A stretch of DNA of 64,000 nucleotides, taken from Thalassobellus sediminis (lineage in GTDB: Bacteria; Bacteroidota; Bacteroidia; Flavobacteriales; Flavobacteriaceae). Positions 1-8,028 of this stretch are shown here, one piece after another; positions within the stretch are counted from its first letter, which is position 1; every line of letters starts with the position of its first letter. The notes below the pieces were generated by a model, which saw only the letters and a program-made list of their open reading frames with translations, was not told the DNA's origin and searched no databases. Made by a program: the position numbers and the translations under genes. Location of the stretch: contig NZ_JBISCD010000039.1 of assembly GCF_044386045.1 (NCBI RefSeq), positions 248,001-312,000 on the forward strand, given 5' to 3'.

Positions 1-735
1 AATAAAAGTATTCGAGGAGTAGCGACAAACGAACCTTTATTAATGACTTTTGAAAAAAGTGGTAGGCGAGAAGCTGTATTGTTTGGAGAGAACATTTGGC
101 AATGGCGTGCTCAAAATTTTATAAATTCAAAGTCCTTTAATCAATTTGATGATTTCATAGGAAAACTGATTCAGTATTTAGCTTCAAACAAAAGAAGGCA
201 TCGATTAAATTTAGAATATAATTCTTTTTATAATGGTAGCACAAATATTATTGTTAAAGCGCAGTATTTTGATAAAAATTATGAGATCGACACTAGAGAA
301 TCTCTATCAATTTTTATTACAGATGAAATATTGAAAACTACAAAAACGCTTCCTTTAATTTTAAATAATAACTATTATCAGGTAGATTTAAGTAGTTTGT
401 CACCTTCTAAATATAATTTTACAGTCCGTACAGCTAATCAAAATATTTCTAAATCTGGTCAGTTTGAAATTTTAGAATATAATGTAGAACAACAATTTTT
501 AAACGCTAATGTAACAAAGTTAGAACAATTAGCTACTAACAGTAAAGGAAATGCTTATTTTATTGATAAAACAGATGACTTAATTAACGATTTGTTAGCT
601 GATAATAGGTATGTTTCTATTCAAAAAAGCAATAAAAATAGTCTACCTTTGATAGATTGGAAATATCTACTCGCAATTATAGCGATAAGCTTAGTATCAG
701 AGTGGTTTTTAAGAAAATATAACGGATTAATTTAA
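1..735 (+). CDS. C-terminal part of a VWA-type membrane protein (partial, 5' end outside window)
   Basis: The reading frame is already open at base 1 and runs 244 residues to a stop at 733-735, so the gene starts upstream; the internal ATG at 43 is not taken as the start. The visible part reads like the C-terminal region of the large flavobacterial proteins annotated as VWA-domain proteins: a stretch on raising an effect in a beta-rich extracellular part, then a hydrophobic segment (about residues 220-238, WKYLLAIIAISLVSEWFL) and a short basic tail. The VWA domain itself is not visible, so the family call is from overall resemblance only. The next gene begins one base after the stop, suggesting co-transcription. 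Confidence 0.55.
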   Translation, partial: NKSIRGVATNEPLLMTFEKSGRREAVLFGENIWQWRAQNFINSKSFNQFDDFIGKLIQYLASNKRRHRLNLEYNSFYNGSTNIIVKAQYFDKNYEIDTRESLSIFITDEILKTTKTLPLILNNNYYQVDLSSLSPSKYNFTVRTANQNISKSGQFEILEYNVEQQFLNANVTKLEQLATNSKGNAYFIDKTDDLINDLLADNRYVSIQKSNKNSLPLIDWKYLLAIIAISLVSEWFLRKYNGLI

Positions 736-736
736 A

Positions 737-1507
737 ATGAAAAAAGAAAGTAAAACAGCTTTAATTACCGGTTCATCATCTGGTGTTGGTGCAGCTACTT
801 GTATCGAATTCGCAAAAAGAGGATGGAATGTTGTTGTTAATTATTCTAAAAGCAAAAGTGATGCTCATAATGTTGCCGAAATTTGCAAAAGTTTCGGGGT
901 ATACGTTTTAGTGTGTCAAGCAAATGTAGCCGATGAAGATGATTGCAAAAGAATGATTGAAGAAACAATCAATTCTTTTAACCGTATAGATGCATTAGTA
1001 AATAATGCAGGAGCTACAAGGTTTTGTGGTTATAACAATCTAGACGGACTTAATAAACAGGATTTTCAAGATCTTTATGAAGTTAATGTCATTGGGGCTT
1101 ATCAAATGGTAAAATTAGCCGCTAAGCATTTAAAAAAGACTAACGGAGCAATTGTTAATACAACTTCTATTAGTGCTGTATCTGGTGTAGGTAGCTCTAT
1201 TGCTTATGCTGCTTCTAAAGGCGCTTTGTCTACTATGACGCTTTCACTTGCCCATGCACTATCTCCAGAAGTTAGAGTAAATGGTGTTTGTCCTGGTTTT
1301 ATTCAAACTAGATGGACAAAAGGTTTTTTGGGTGAAAGATATGAGTCTGTTAAAGAAAACGTAGAGAAAACAACATTAACTAATAGTACATCATTGCCTG
1401 AAGATATTGCTAAAGGGATTATTTATTTGGCAGCAGATGCAAGAACAACTTCAGGACAAATATTAACTATTGATGGAGGTCAATTAGTATATCAAGGAAA
1501 AATTTAA
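737..1507 (+). CDS. SDR-family NAD(P)-dependent oxidoreductase (FabG-like)
   Basis: A 256-residue classical short-chain dehydrogenase. The cofactor motif TGSSSGVG is at residues 11-18, NNAG at 89-92, and the catalytic Ser144, Tyr157 and Lys161 (YAASK) are in place; the C-terminal ILTIDGGQ is typical of FabG-like members. Length is normal for the family. The substrate cannot be told from sequence: 3-oxoacyl-ACP reductase-like and sugar or alcohol dehydrogenase activities share these motifs. It starts one base after the preceding membrane protein gene, so the two are probably transcribed together. Confidence 0.85.
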   Translation: MKKESKTALITGSSSGVGAATCIEFAKRGWNVVVNYSKSKSDAHNVAEICKSFGVYVLVCQANVADEDDCKRMIEETINSFNRIDALVNNAGATRFCGYNNLDGLNKQDFQDLYEVNVIGAYQMVKLAAKHLKKTNGAIVNTTSISAVSGVGSSIAYAASKGALSTMTLSLAHALSPEVRVNGVCPGFIQTRWTKGFLGERYESVKENVEKTTLTNSTSLPEDIAKGIIYLAADARTTSGQILTIDGGQLVYQGKI

Positions 1508-1576
1508 TCTTTATATAACTATATAATTAAAGACATCATATAAAAACAAATCAATTAATTTAAACTAAAATAAGTA

Positions 1577-2392
1577 ATGGAAAAATTACCAAAAATTGCA
1601 TTTCCTATAATAATAGCAGTAGTTATTTTTGTAGTATTATTATCAAAATCAGCTGTAACCATAGATTCAGGAGAAGCAGGCGTACTGTTTAAAACTTTTG
1701 GAGATGGTGTTGTTACTGATGAACCACCAATGGGAGAAGGGTTTCATATTGTTGCGCCTTGGAATAAGGTATATGTTTACGAAGTAAGACAACAAGAGCT
1801 TTTTGAAAAAATGAAGGTATTGTCGTCTAACGGATTAGAAATTCAAATAGATGCTTCGGCATGGTATGAGCCTGTATATAATGATTTAGGTAATTTACAT
1901 CAATCTCTTGGTCAAGGTTATTTGCAACGTGTTATTCAACCAGCTATTCGTAGTGCAGCAAGAAGTGTTATTGGACGGTATACTCCAGACGATTTGTATT
2001 CGACTAAACGTGACGCTATTCAAGTAGAGATTTTTGAAGAAACTAAGAAAATACTTGATAAACAATATGTTCAATTGAATGAGGTGTTAGTAAGAGATGT
2101 AACTTTACCTCCAACAATTAAAGATGCTATTGAGCGTAAATTAAAACAAGAACAAGAGTCTTTAGAATATGAGTTTAGATTAGTAACAGCTGAAAAAGAA
2201 GCCGAAAAAGTAATTATAGAAGCTAAAGGTAAAGCTGATGCAAATAGAATTTTAAGTGCTTCTTTAACAGATAAAATTCTTCAGGATAAAGGAATTGAAG
2301 CCACTGTTAAATTATCAGAATCACCAAATAGTAAAGTTATTGTTATTGGATCTGGTGATAGTGGTATGCCTATTATTTTAGGTAATCAATAA
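1577..2392 (+). CDS. Prohibitin/SPFH-domain membrane protein
   Basis: A 271-residue protein with one N-terminal membrane segment (about residues 7-24), an SPFH/Band 7 domain (about 26-195, including the DSGEAGVLFKTFG start and the RSVIGRYTPDDLYS region typical of prohibitins), and a Glu/Lys-rich coiled coil (about 185-225). Prohibitin-like proteins form membrane-anchored ring or scaffold assemblies; the bacterial role is not settled. It is separated by 69 bases from the SDR gene. The 160 bases after it hold no clear terminator before the his leader promoter. Confidence 0.85.
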   Translation: MEKLPKIAFPIIIAVVIFVVLLSKSAVTIDSGEAGVLFKTFGDGVVTDEPPMGEGFHIVAPWNKVYVYEVRQQELFEKMKVLSSNGLEIQIDASAWYEPVYNDLGNLHQSLGQGYLQRVIQPAIRSAARSVIGRYTPDDLYSTKRDAIQVEIFEETKKILDKQYVQLNEVLVRDVTLPPTIKDAIERKLKQEQESLEYEFRLVTAEKEAEKVIIEAKGKADANRILSASLTDKILQDKGIEATVKLSESPNSKVIVIGSGDSGMPIILGNQ

Positions 2393-2501
2393 AGTGAAGA
2401 ACATAAATATATCAATATTTTAATGTTTCTTTTGAATTTTGAATAAACAAAACATAGTAAAACTATAGAATTTATAAATGTTTGTAATTTTGAATTCATT
2501 A

Positions 2502-2534
2502 TTTGGAATTATACATATAAAATTTGCATATTTG
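2502..2534 (+). promoter_or_regulatory. Probable promoter of the his operon
   Basis: TTTG at 2502-2505 and CATATTTG at 2527-2534 lie 21 bases apart. This fits the Bacteroidota pattern TTTG-N19-21-TAnnTTTG with one mismatch in the -7 box. It would start transcription about 10 bases before the leader peptide ATG. Inferred by pattern only. Confidence 0.4.
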
Positions 2535-2551
2535 TAGAAACAAAAAAGAAC

Positions 2552-2605
2552 ATGACTTTTATTCAAATACATCATCATTTTCATATTTGCTCTCAAGCGA
2601 AGTGA
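2552..2605 (+). CDS. hisL: his operon leader peptide, 17 aa, four His codons
   Basis: Short ORF reading MTFIQIHHHFHICSQAK followed by TGA. Four of 17 residues are His, with three consecutive CAT codons at 2570-2578 and a fourth at 2582-2584. It ends 107 bases before hisG and is followed directly by an intrinsic terminator. This is the classical arrangement of a his attenuator leader (compare enterobacterial hisL with its run of His codons). The symbol hisL is by analogy. The peptide is too short for usual gene finders. No strong Shine-Dalgarno is visible, which is normal for this phylum. Confidence 0.8.
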   Translation: MTFIQIHHHFHICSQAK

Positions 2606-2666
2606 AAATGTATTGAATAAAATCAACATATTTTAAACCCGTTTGAGACAATCAAGCGGGTTTTTT
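2557..2666 (+). promoter_or_regulatory. Histidine transcription attenuator (competing RNA hairpins)
   Basis: Three pairings are visible. (1) The leader-coding stretch 2557-2583, including the His codons, pairs with 2603-2622 (10 bp, then two 5-bp stems, with small bulges). (2) 2591-2599 (TCTCAAGCG), in the last leader codons, pairs over 9 positions (one G-U) with 2640-2648 (CGTTTGAGA): a candidate antiterminator. (3) 2635-2646 pairs with 2652-2663: the terminator. Pairings 2 and 3 exclude each other. A ribosome stalled at the His codons leaves 2591-2599 free to disrupt the terminator; one finishing at the TGA (2603-2605) covers it, so the terminator forms. The mechanism is inferred from established attenuation logic. 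Confidence 0.75.
2635..2666 (+). terminator. Intrinsic terminator of the his leader
   Basis: A 12-bp stem (2635-2646 with 2652-2663, one G-U pair), 5-base loop GACAA, followed by further T residues and AATTTT. It lies between the leader peptide and hisG, so it must be read through for operon expression. It is the terminating arm of the attenuator. Confidence 0.8.
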
Positions 2667-2712
2667 AATTTTAAGTCCAACTAGATTGTTTCAAACTCAT
2701 AAAAACAAGATA

Positions 2713-3570
2713 ATGAGTAAATTAAGAATTGCAGTACAGAAATCAGGTCGTCTAAATGATGACTCAATGAGAATCTTAAAAGATATCGGAATTTCTATCG
2801 ATAACGGAAAAGATCAATTAAAAGCTTCAGCTAGAAATTTTCCTGTAGAAGTTTTTTATTTAAGAAATGGTGATATTCCACAATACCTAAAAGATGGCGT
2901 TGTAGATGCAGCTATTATTGGTGAGAATGTTTTAATTGAAAAAGGAGAAGGTATTAACGTTGTAGAAAAATTAGGTTTTTCAACCTGTAGAGTTTGTATA
3001 GCGGTACCAAAATCTGCCGAGTATTCTAGTATTCAAGATTTAGAAGGGAAGCGTATTGCAACCTCGTATCCAAATACTGTACAAAGTTTTCTAGATAAAA
3101 ATGGCGTAAATGCGAACCTTCATATTATTAATGGTTCTGTTGAAATTGCTCCAAATATTGGGTTGGCAGATGCTATTGTAGATATTGTTTCTAGCGGAAG
3201 TACTTTATTTAAAAACAACTTAAAAGAAGTAGATACTATTTTAAAATCGGAAGCTGTTTTAGCAGTATCTCCTGTTTTAAGTGATGAAAAACAAGCTATT
3301 TTAGATAAAATTCAATTTAGAATTCAATCGGTTTTAAAAGGCAGACAATCAAAATATATTTTATTAAATGCACCTAATGATAAAATAGACGACATTATAA
3401 ATGTGCTTCCAGGAATGAAAAGCCCAACGGTTTTACCATTAGCACAAGAAGGATGGAGTTCGGTACATTCGGTAATTAGTAAAAACGAATTTTGGGATGT
3501 TATTGATGCGTTAAAAGAAAATGGCGCTCAAGGTATTTTAGTGTGTCCTATTGAAAAAATGGTGCTTTAG
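2713..3570 (+). CDS. hisG: ATP phosphoribosyltransferase, long form
   Basis: First enzyme of histidine synthesis (ATP + PRPP to phosphoribosyl-ATP). The chosen start, ATG at 2713 (MSKLRIAVQKSGR), gives 285 residues; a TTG nine codons upstream extends the frame but is not family-like. The length fits the long form HisG(L), with a C-terminal ACT-like regulatory domain (about residues 210-285) that gives allosteric His inhibition without HisZ. The PRPP-binding stretch ADAIVDIVSSGSTL is present. First structural gene after the attenuator, so controlled both by attenuation and, by family, by feedback inhibition. Confidence 0.95.
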   Translation: MSKLRIAVQKSGRLNDDSMRILKDIGISIDNGKDQLKASARNFPVEVFYLRNGDIPQYLKDGVVDAAIIGENVLIEKGEGINVVEKLGFSTCRVCIAVPKSAEYSSIQDLEGKRIATSYPNTVQSFLDKNGVNANLHIINGSVEIAPNIGLADAIVDIVSSGSTLFKNNLKEVDTILKSEAVLAVSPVLSDEKQAILDKIQFRIQSVLKGRQSKYILLNAPNDKIDDIINVLPGMKSPTVLPLAQEGWSSVHSVISKNEFWDVIDALKENGAQGILVCPIEKMVL

Positions 3571-3571
3571 C

Positions 3572-3592
3572 ATACTGAACTTGTTTCAGTAT
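3572..3592. repeat. Short palindromic repeat, CTGAA-type, copy 1
   Basis: ATACTGAA at 3572-3579 pairs perfectly with TTCAGTAT at 3585-3592 around the loop CTTGT, just after the hisG stop. The same loop and core recur at 5933-5951, and a related palindrome lies at 6246-6266. This is the copy without a neighbouring GIY-YIG gene. No T-tract follows, so it is a poor terminator within an operon that must be read through. Confidence 0.75.
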
Positions 3593-3611
3593 CTTTTAAA
3601 TAGATAATAAG

Positions 3612-4898
3612 ATGCAAATAATAAACAATCCAGAAAGAAGTGAGTGGCTATCTATTTTAGAACGCCCAACACAAACTGTGAATGATATTGAAGCTATAGT
3701 AACCGAAGTTTTTAACGATGTTAAAACCAATGGAGATGATGCTATAAAAAGATATACATCTAAATTTGATGGTGTTGCATTAGAATCTAATGTAGTGACT
3801 CAAGAGGAGTTGGCTAATTCAAAAAAATTAGTATCATCAGAGCTTCAAAATGCCATAAAAGCAGCAAAAGATAATATTGAAGCGTTTCATGCCATACAAA
3901 AAACAGCACGAGTTGAAATAGAAACAACAAATGGAGTGAATTGTTGGCAAGAAAAGCGTCCTATTCAAAAAGTAGGATTATATATTCCAGGAGGCACAGC
4001 GCCTTTGTTTTCAACCGTATTAATGTTAGCAATTCCTGCTAATATAGCCGGTTGTAAAGATATTGTATTGTGTACGCCTCCAAATAAAGAAGGTAAAATA
4101 GCTGCCGAAATCATGTATGCTGCCAATTTATGCGGTGTTACAAAAATTATAAAAGTAGGAGGGATTCAAGCGATTGCAGGTTTAACGTTTGGAACAGAAA
4201 CAATTCCGCAAGTTTATAAAATTTTCGGCCCGGGAAACCAATTCGTAACCGTAGCTAAGCAACTATCAACAAAACACGGTGTTGCTATCGATATGCCAGC
4301 AGGACCAAGTGAATTGTTAGTGGTTGCAGATGAAACAGCTAATGCAGGTTTTATAGCATCAGATTTATTAAGTCAAGCAGAACACGGAACCGATAGTCAG
4401 GTGATTTTGGTATCTACCTCAAAAGAGATATTGAATTCAGTTTCTAGCGAAATTGAAATACAATTAAATGTGCTTCCGCGTAAAGCCATTGCAGAACAAG
4501 CCATAGCGAATTCAAAATTAATTTACGTAGAAAACGATGGATTAGCTTTAGATATGATTAATGAATACGGTCCAGAGCATTTTATAATTTGCACGAAAAA
4601 TGAAGATTTTTATGTAGATGGCATTCTTAATGCAGGCTCAGTGTTTATAGGTGATTATACGCCAGAAAGCGCAGGCGATTATGCCTCGGGAACGAATCAC
4701 ACCTTACCAACAAATGGCTTTACAAAAGCATATTCAGGAGTGAATTTAGATAGTTTTTTAAAGAATATGACGTTTCAAAAAATATCTAAAGAAGGCCTTT
4801 TAAATATTGGAGAAACCATTGAGTTAATGGCAGAGGCTGAAGGTTTACAAGCGCATAAAAACGCTGTTTCTATCCGATTAAAAGCATTGAAATCATGA
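3612..4898 (+). CDS. hisD: Histidinol dehydrogenase
   Basis: Catalyses the last two oxidations, L-histidinol to L-histidine, with NAD and zinc. The 428-residue length is normal. The catalytic pair lies in NEYGPEHF (Glu322, His323), and the signature region KVGLYIPGGTAPLFSTVLM is present. It follows hisG after 41 bases and its last four bases overlap the start of hisC (ATGA), a sign of coupled translation. Confidence 0.96.
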   Translation: MQIINNPERSEWLSILERPTQTVNDIEAIVTEVFNDVKTNGDDAIKRYTSKFDGVALESNVVTQEELANSKKLVSSELQNAIKAAKDNIEAFHAIQKTARVEIETTNGVNCWQEKRPIQKVGLYIPGGTAPLFSTVLMLAIPANIAGCKDIVLCTPPNKEGKIAAEIMYAANLCGVTKIIKVGGIQAIAGLTFGTETIPQVYKIFGPGNQFVTVAKQLSTKHGVAIDMPAGPSELLVVADETANAGFIASDLLSQAEHGTDSQVILVSTSKEILNSVSSEIEIQLNVLPRKAIAEQAIANSKLIYVENDGLALDMINEYGPEHFIICTKNEDFYVDGILNAGSVFIGDYTPESAGDYASGTNHTLPTNGFTKAYSGVNLDSFLKNMTFQKISKEGLLNIGETIELMAEAEGLQAHKNAVSIRLKALKS

Positions 4899-5938
4899 AT
4901 ATCCAAGATTTAATAAGGCCAACTATAAAAGCTTTAAAGCCGTATTCGTCTGCAAGAGATGAATTTCAAGGAGTTACAGACGATATGGTGTTTTTAGATG
5001 CGAATGAAAATCCGTTTGAAAATGGCGTGAATCGTTATCCAGATCCTCAACAAGGAAAATTGAAAGCGGTTTTATCAGAAATAAAAGGTATATCAGCAAA
5101 AAATATCCTTTTAGGAAATGGTAGCGATGAAGTTTTAGATTTAGTATTTAGAGCGTTTTGCGAACCTAATGTTGATAATATCATCACTTTGCCGCCAACA
5201 TACGGTATGTATAGTGTTTTAGCTAATATTAACGCTATTGGGATACAAGAAGTGTTGCTGTCAGAAGATTTTCAGCCACAAGTAGATAAAATTCTAAATA
5301 CAGCAAACCCACAAAGTAAAATTTTGTTTTTATGTTCGCCAAACAATCCAACAGGAAATAGTTTTAACACTTCTGAAATGGAGGCGTTATTAAATAAATT
5401 TCAAGGTATTGTGGTGATTGATGAGGCATATATCGATTTTTCAAAAGAAGAAAGTTGGATACATAGACTGGAAGAATTTCCAAATTTAATTGTGACGCAA
5501 ACGCTATCAAAAGCTTATGGTATGGCAGGAATTCGTTTAGGTATTTGTTACGCTTCCGCGGAAATTATAGCTGTTTTAAACACAATTAAACCACCGTATA
5601 ATGTTAATGAATTAACTCAAATAAAAGCGGTTGAGAAATTAAATATCAAAGATTTAACAAAAAATCAAATTGAAACTATTTTAAAAGAGCGAGACGTATT
5701 GATTTCAGAATTGAATACTGTTGATTTTGTTTCAAAAATATATCCATCAGATGCCAATTTTGTACTTGCTAAAGTTGATGATGCTACAAAACGCTACAAT
5801 CAATTAATTGAAAAAGGGATTGTAATAAGAAATAGAACCACGCAACCTGGGTGTGAAAACACTTTAAGGTTTACGGTTGGGACAACTGATGAGAATAAGA
5901 AATTAATTGAGACCCTTCAATTAATTTCGAAATCCTGA
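4895..5938 (+). CDS. hisC: Histidinol-phosphate aminotransferase
   Basis: PLP-dependent class I/II aminotransferase, 347 residues, converting imidazole-acetol phosphate to histidinol phosphate. The Schiff-base lysine is Lys206 in TLSKAYGMAGIRLG; DANENP near residues 31-36 and SPNNPTGN are also typical. The start overlaps hisD by four bases. The TGA stop (5936-5938) lies inside a CCTGAA palindrome, so the last codons of hisC have been shaped by, or replaced by, the repeat. Confidence 0.95.
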   Translation: MNIQDLIRPTIKALKPYSSARDEFQGVTDDMVFLDANENPFENGVNRYPDPQQGKLKAVLSEIKGISAKNILLGNGSDEVLDLVFRAFCEPNVDNIITLPPTYGMYSVLANINAIGIQEVLLSEDFQPQVDKILNTANPQSKILFLCSPNNPTGNSFNTSEMEALLNKFQGIVVIDEAYIDFSKEESWIHRLEEFPNLIVTQTLSKAYGMAGIRLGICYASAEIIAVLNTIKPPYNVNELTQIKAVEKLNIKDLTKNQIETILKERDVLISELNTVDFVSKIYPSDANFVLAKVDDATKRYNQLIEKGIVIRNRTTQPGCENTLRFTVGTTDENKKLIETLQLISKS

Positions 5939-5951
5939 ACTTGTTTCAGGA
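5933..5951. repeat. Short palindromic repeat, left side of the GIY-YIG gene, copy 2
   Basis: TCCTGAA at 5933-5939 and TTCAGGA at 5945-5951 form a perfect 7-bp stem with loop CTTGT, the same loop as at 3580-3584. It contains the hisC stop codon and ends 12 bases before the GIY-YIG start. Confidence 0.8.
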
Positions 5952-5963
5952 ACTTATGAAACA

Positions 5964-6257
5964 ATGACTAATTTTTATTGTTACATATTATCAAATAAGA
6001 ATAGAACAGTATTATATATTGGATATACTGATAATTTGAAAAGAAGGTTATTAGAACATAAAAAAGGAAACGGAGCATTATTTACTAAAAAATATAATGT
6101 AACAGATTTAGTATATTTTGAAACTTTCAATGAAATAAAAAAAGCCAAATCTCGTGAAAGACAATTAAAGAATTGGCATAAAGAATGGAAATGGAATCTG
6201 CTAAAAGAAGCCAATCCAAAATTAGAAACATTAGACATTAATAAGACCCTGAAATGA
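5964..6257 (+). CDS. GIY-YIG nuclease family protein (UvrC-like single domain)
   Basis: A 97-residue single-domain GIY-YIG protein. It shows the paired tyrosine motifs (YCYIL at 5-9, LYIGYTDNLKRRLLEH at 17-32), conserved Arg27/Arg28 and the later SRERQLKNW segment (64-71) that carries the metal-binding Glu of this family. Such small proteins are thought to be structure- or sequence-specific endonucleases; biological role unknown. It sits between hisC and hisB, unrelated to histidine synthesis, and is bracketed by two palindromes of one family. Its TGA lies in the loop of the right palindrome. This looks like an inserted element rather than an ancestral operon gene. Confidence 0.88.
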   Translation: MTNFYCYILSNKNRTVLYIGYTDNLKRRLLEHKKGNGALFTKKYNVTDLVYFETFNEIKKAKSRERQLKNWHKEWKWNLLKEANPKLETLDINKTLK

Positions 6258-6266
6258 ATTCAGGGT
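6246..6266. repeat. Short palindromic repeat, right side of the GIY-YIG gene, copy 3
   Basis: ACCCTGAA at 6246-6253 pairs perfectly with TTCAGGGT at 6259-6266 around loop ATGAA, which holds the GIY-YIG stop codon. It shares the CCTGAA/TTCAGG core with the left copy. It also creates an in-frame ATG ten codons before the real hisB start. Confidence 0.8.
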
Positions 6267-6283
6267 TGCTTAATAAATTAAGC

Positions 6284-7420
6284 ATGAAAAAAGTATTATT
6301 CATAGACAGAGATGGCACATTAGTATTAGAGCCACCAGTAGATTATCAACTAGATAGTTTAGAAAAACTAGAATTCTATCCAAAAGTATTTCAATACATG
6401 GCAAAAATTGCAAGTGAGTTGGATTACGAATTGGTTATGGTAACAAATCAAGATGGATTAGGAACAGATTCTTTTCCAGAAGATACCTTTTGGCCAGCTC
6501 AAAATAAAGTCATTGATGCGTTTGCAAAAGAAGGTGTTGTGTTTTCAGAAGTGTGTATCGATAAAACCTTTCCTCATGAAAATGCAGAAACACGTAAACC
6601 TAGAACAGGTTTATTGACTAAGTACTTTTCTGAAGATTACGATTTAGCAAACTCTTTTGTATTAGGTGATAGAATAACCGATATGGAATTAGCAAAAAAC
6701 TTAGGCGCAAAAGGTATTTATTTATCTGAAGATCCAGAATTAGGAGCCGATGAAATAGAAACATCTAAACAAAGTATTTTAGATTGTATTGCTTTAACTA
6801 GCACAGATTGGTCTAAAATATATGAGTTTTTAAAACTTGAAGATCGTGTAGAAGAAATCACTAGAAATACTAATGAGACCAAGATTTATATAAAACTAAA
6901 CTTGGACGGATCTGGTAATAATAATATAGATACAGGTTTGTCTTTTTTCGATCATATGTTAGATCAAATTGGGCGTCATGGCGCTATGGATTTAACTGTT
7001 AAAGTTGATGGTGATTTAAACGTTGATGAACACCACACCATTGAAGATACTATGATTGCTTTGGGTGAATTATTTAATAAGGCACTCGGTAATAAATTAG
7101 GTATAGAGCGTTACGGATTCTGTTTACCAATGGATGATTGCTTAGCGCAAGTAGCTGTCGATTTTGGAGGTAGAAACTGGTTAGAATGGGATGCAGAGTT
7201 TAAGCGTGAAAAAATTGGTGATATGCCAACAGAAATGTTTTTTCACTTATTTAAATCGTTTACAGACGGCGCCAAATGTAATTTAAATGTTAAAGCAGAA
7301 GGCGTAAACGAACATCACAAAATAGAAGGTGTTTTTAAAGCCTTCGCAAAAGCTATGAAAATGGCAGTGAAAAGAGACTCAAACAAAATGTTTTTACCTA
7401 GTACAAAAGGAATGCTTTAA
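6284..7420 (+). CDS. hisB: Bifunctional histidinol-phosphatase / imidazoleglycerol-phosphate dehydratase
   Basis: Two fused enzymes, 378 residues. The N-terminal HAD-type phosphatase (about 1-165) has the nucleophile motif FIDRDGT (Asp7, Asp9). The C-terminal dehydratase (about 180-378) has the two metal-binding repeats DEHHTIED and NEHHKIEG. The start is set at 6284 (MKKVLFIDRDG): the upstream in-frame ATG at 6254 lies within the palindrome and adds ten residues unlike the family. The fused form is common in Bacteroidota and enterobacteria. Confidence 0.95.
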   Translation: MKKVLFIDRDGTLVLEPPVDYQLDSLEKLEFYPKVFQYMAKIASELDYELVMVTNQDGLGTDSFPEDTFWPAQNKVIDAFAKEGVVFSEVCIDKTFPHENAETRKPRTGLLTKYFSEDYDLANSFVLGDRITDMELAKNLGAKGIYLSEDPELGADEIETSKQSILDCIALTSTDWSKIYEFLKLEDRVEEITRNTNETKIYIKLNLDGSGNNNIDTGLSFFDHMLDQIGRHGAMDLTVKVDGDLNVDEHHTIEDTMIALGELFNKALGNKLGIERYGFCLPMDDCLAQVAVDFGGRNWLEWDAEFKREKIGDMPTEMFFHLFKSFTDGAKCNLNVKAEGVNEHHKIEGVFKAFAKAMKMAVKRDSNKMFLPSTKGML

Positions 7421-7444
7421 ATAGCTTTTAGCTTAAAATATATA

Positions 7445-8026
7445 ATGAAATTAGTTATAATAAATTACGGAGCAGGAAATATTAAAAGCATACAATTTGC
7501 TTTTAAACGATTAGGAGTTGATGCTATTTTGTCAAATGATCCTGATGAAATTATGGCTGCCGATAAAATTATTTTTCCAGGCGTGGGAGAAGCGAGTAGC
7601 GCCATGAAAATGTTACGAGAAAGTGGGTTAGATAAATTGATTCCAACTTTAAAACAACCCGTTTTAGGAATTTGTTTAGGCATGCAATTACTTTGTAAAT
7701 CGACAGAGGAAGGAAACACCAAAGGGTTAGGCATTTTTCAAACAGGTGTTAAACGTTTTGCTGACAATGTAAAAGTACCGCAAATGGGCTGGAATGTTAT
7801 AAAAGATCTAAAATCAGATTTATTTAAAGGCATAAAAGAAAATGAATATATGTATTTGATTCATAGTTATTACGCCGAACATTGTAAAGAAACCATAGCT
7901 GCAACAGATTACGATATTAATTATGCATCAGCTTTACAGCATAATAATTTTTATGGTGTTCAATTTCACCCAGAAAAGAGTAGTTTAGCAGGAGAACAAA
8001 TTTTGAAGAATTTTTTAGATTTATAA
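7445..8026 (+). CDS. hisH: Imidazole glycerol phosphate synthase, glutaminase subunit
   Basis: Class I glutamine amidotransferase of 193 residues that supplies ammonia to HisF. The catalytic triad is Cys77 (GICLGMQ), His175 and Glu177 (QFHPEKS). It is followed after two bases by hisA. Confidence 0.96.
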   Translation: MKLVIINYGAGNIKSIQFAFKRLGVDAILSNDPDEIMAADKIIFPGVGEASSAMKMLRESGLDKLIPTLKQPVLGICLGMQLLCKSTEEGNTKGLGIFQTGVKRFADNVKVPQMGWNVIKDLKSDLFKGIKENEYMYLIHSYYAEHCKETIAATDYDINYASALQHNNFYGVQFHPEKSSLAGEQILKNFLDL

Positions 8027-8028
8027 AA

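Noticed and set aside
2420..2629. Minus-strand ORF of 69 codons upstream of hisG
   Set aside because: It covers the his leader and promoter, is low complexity and has no family resemblance; it is a shadow of AT-rich non-coding sequence.
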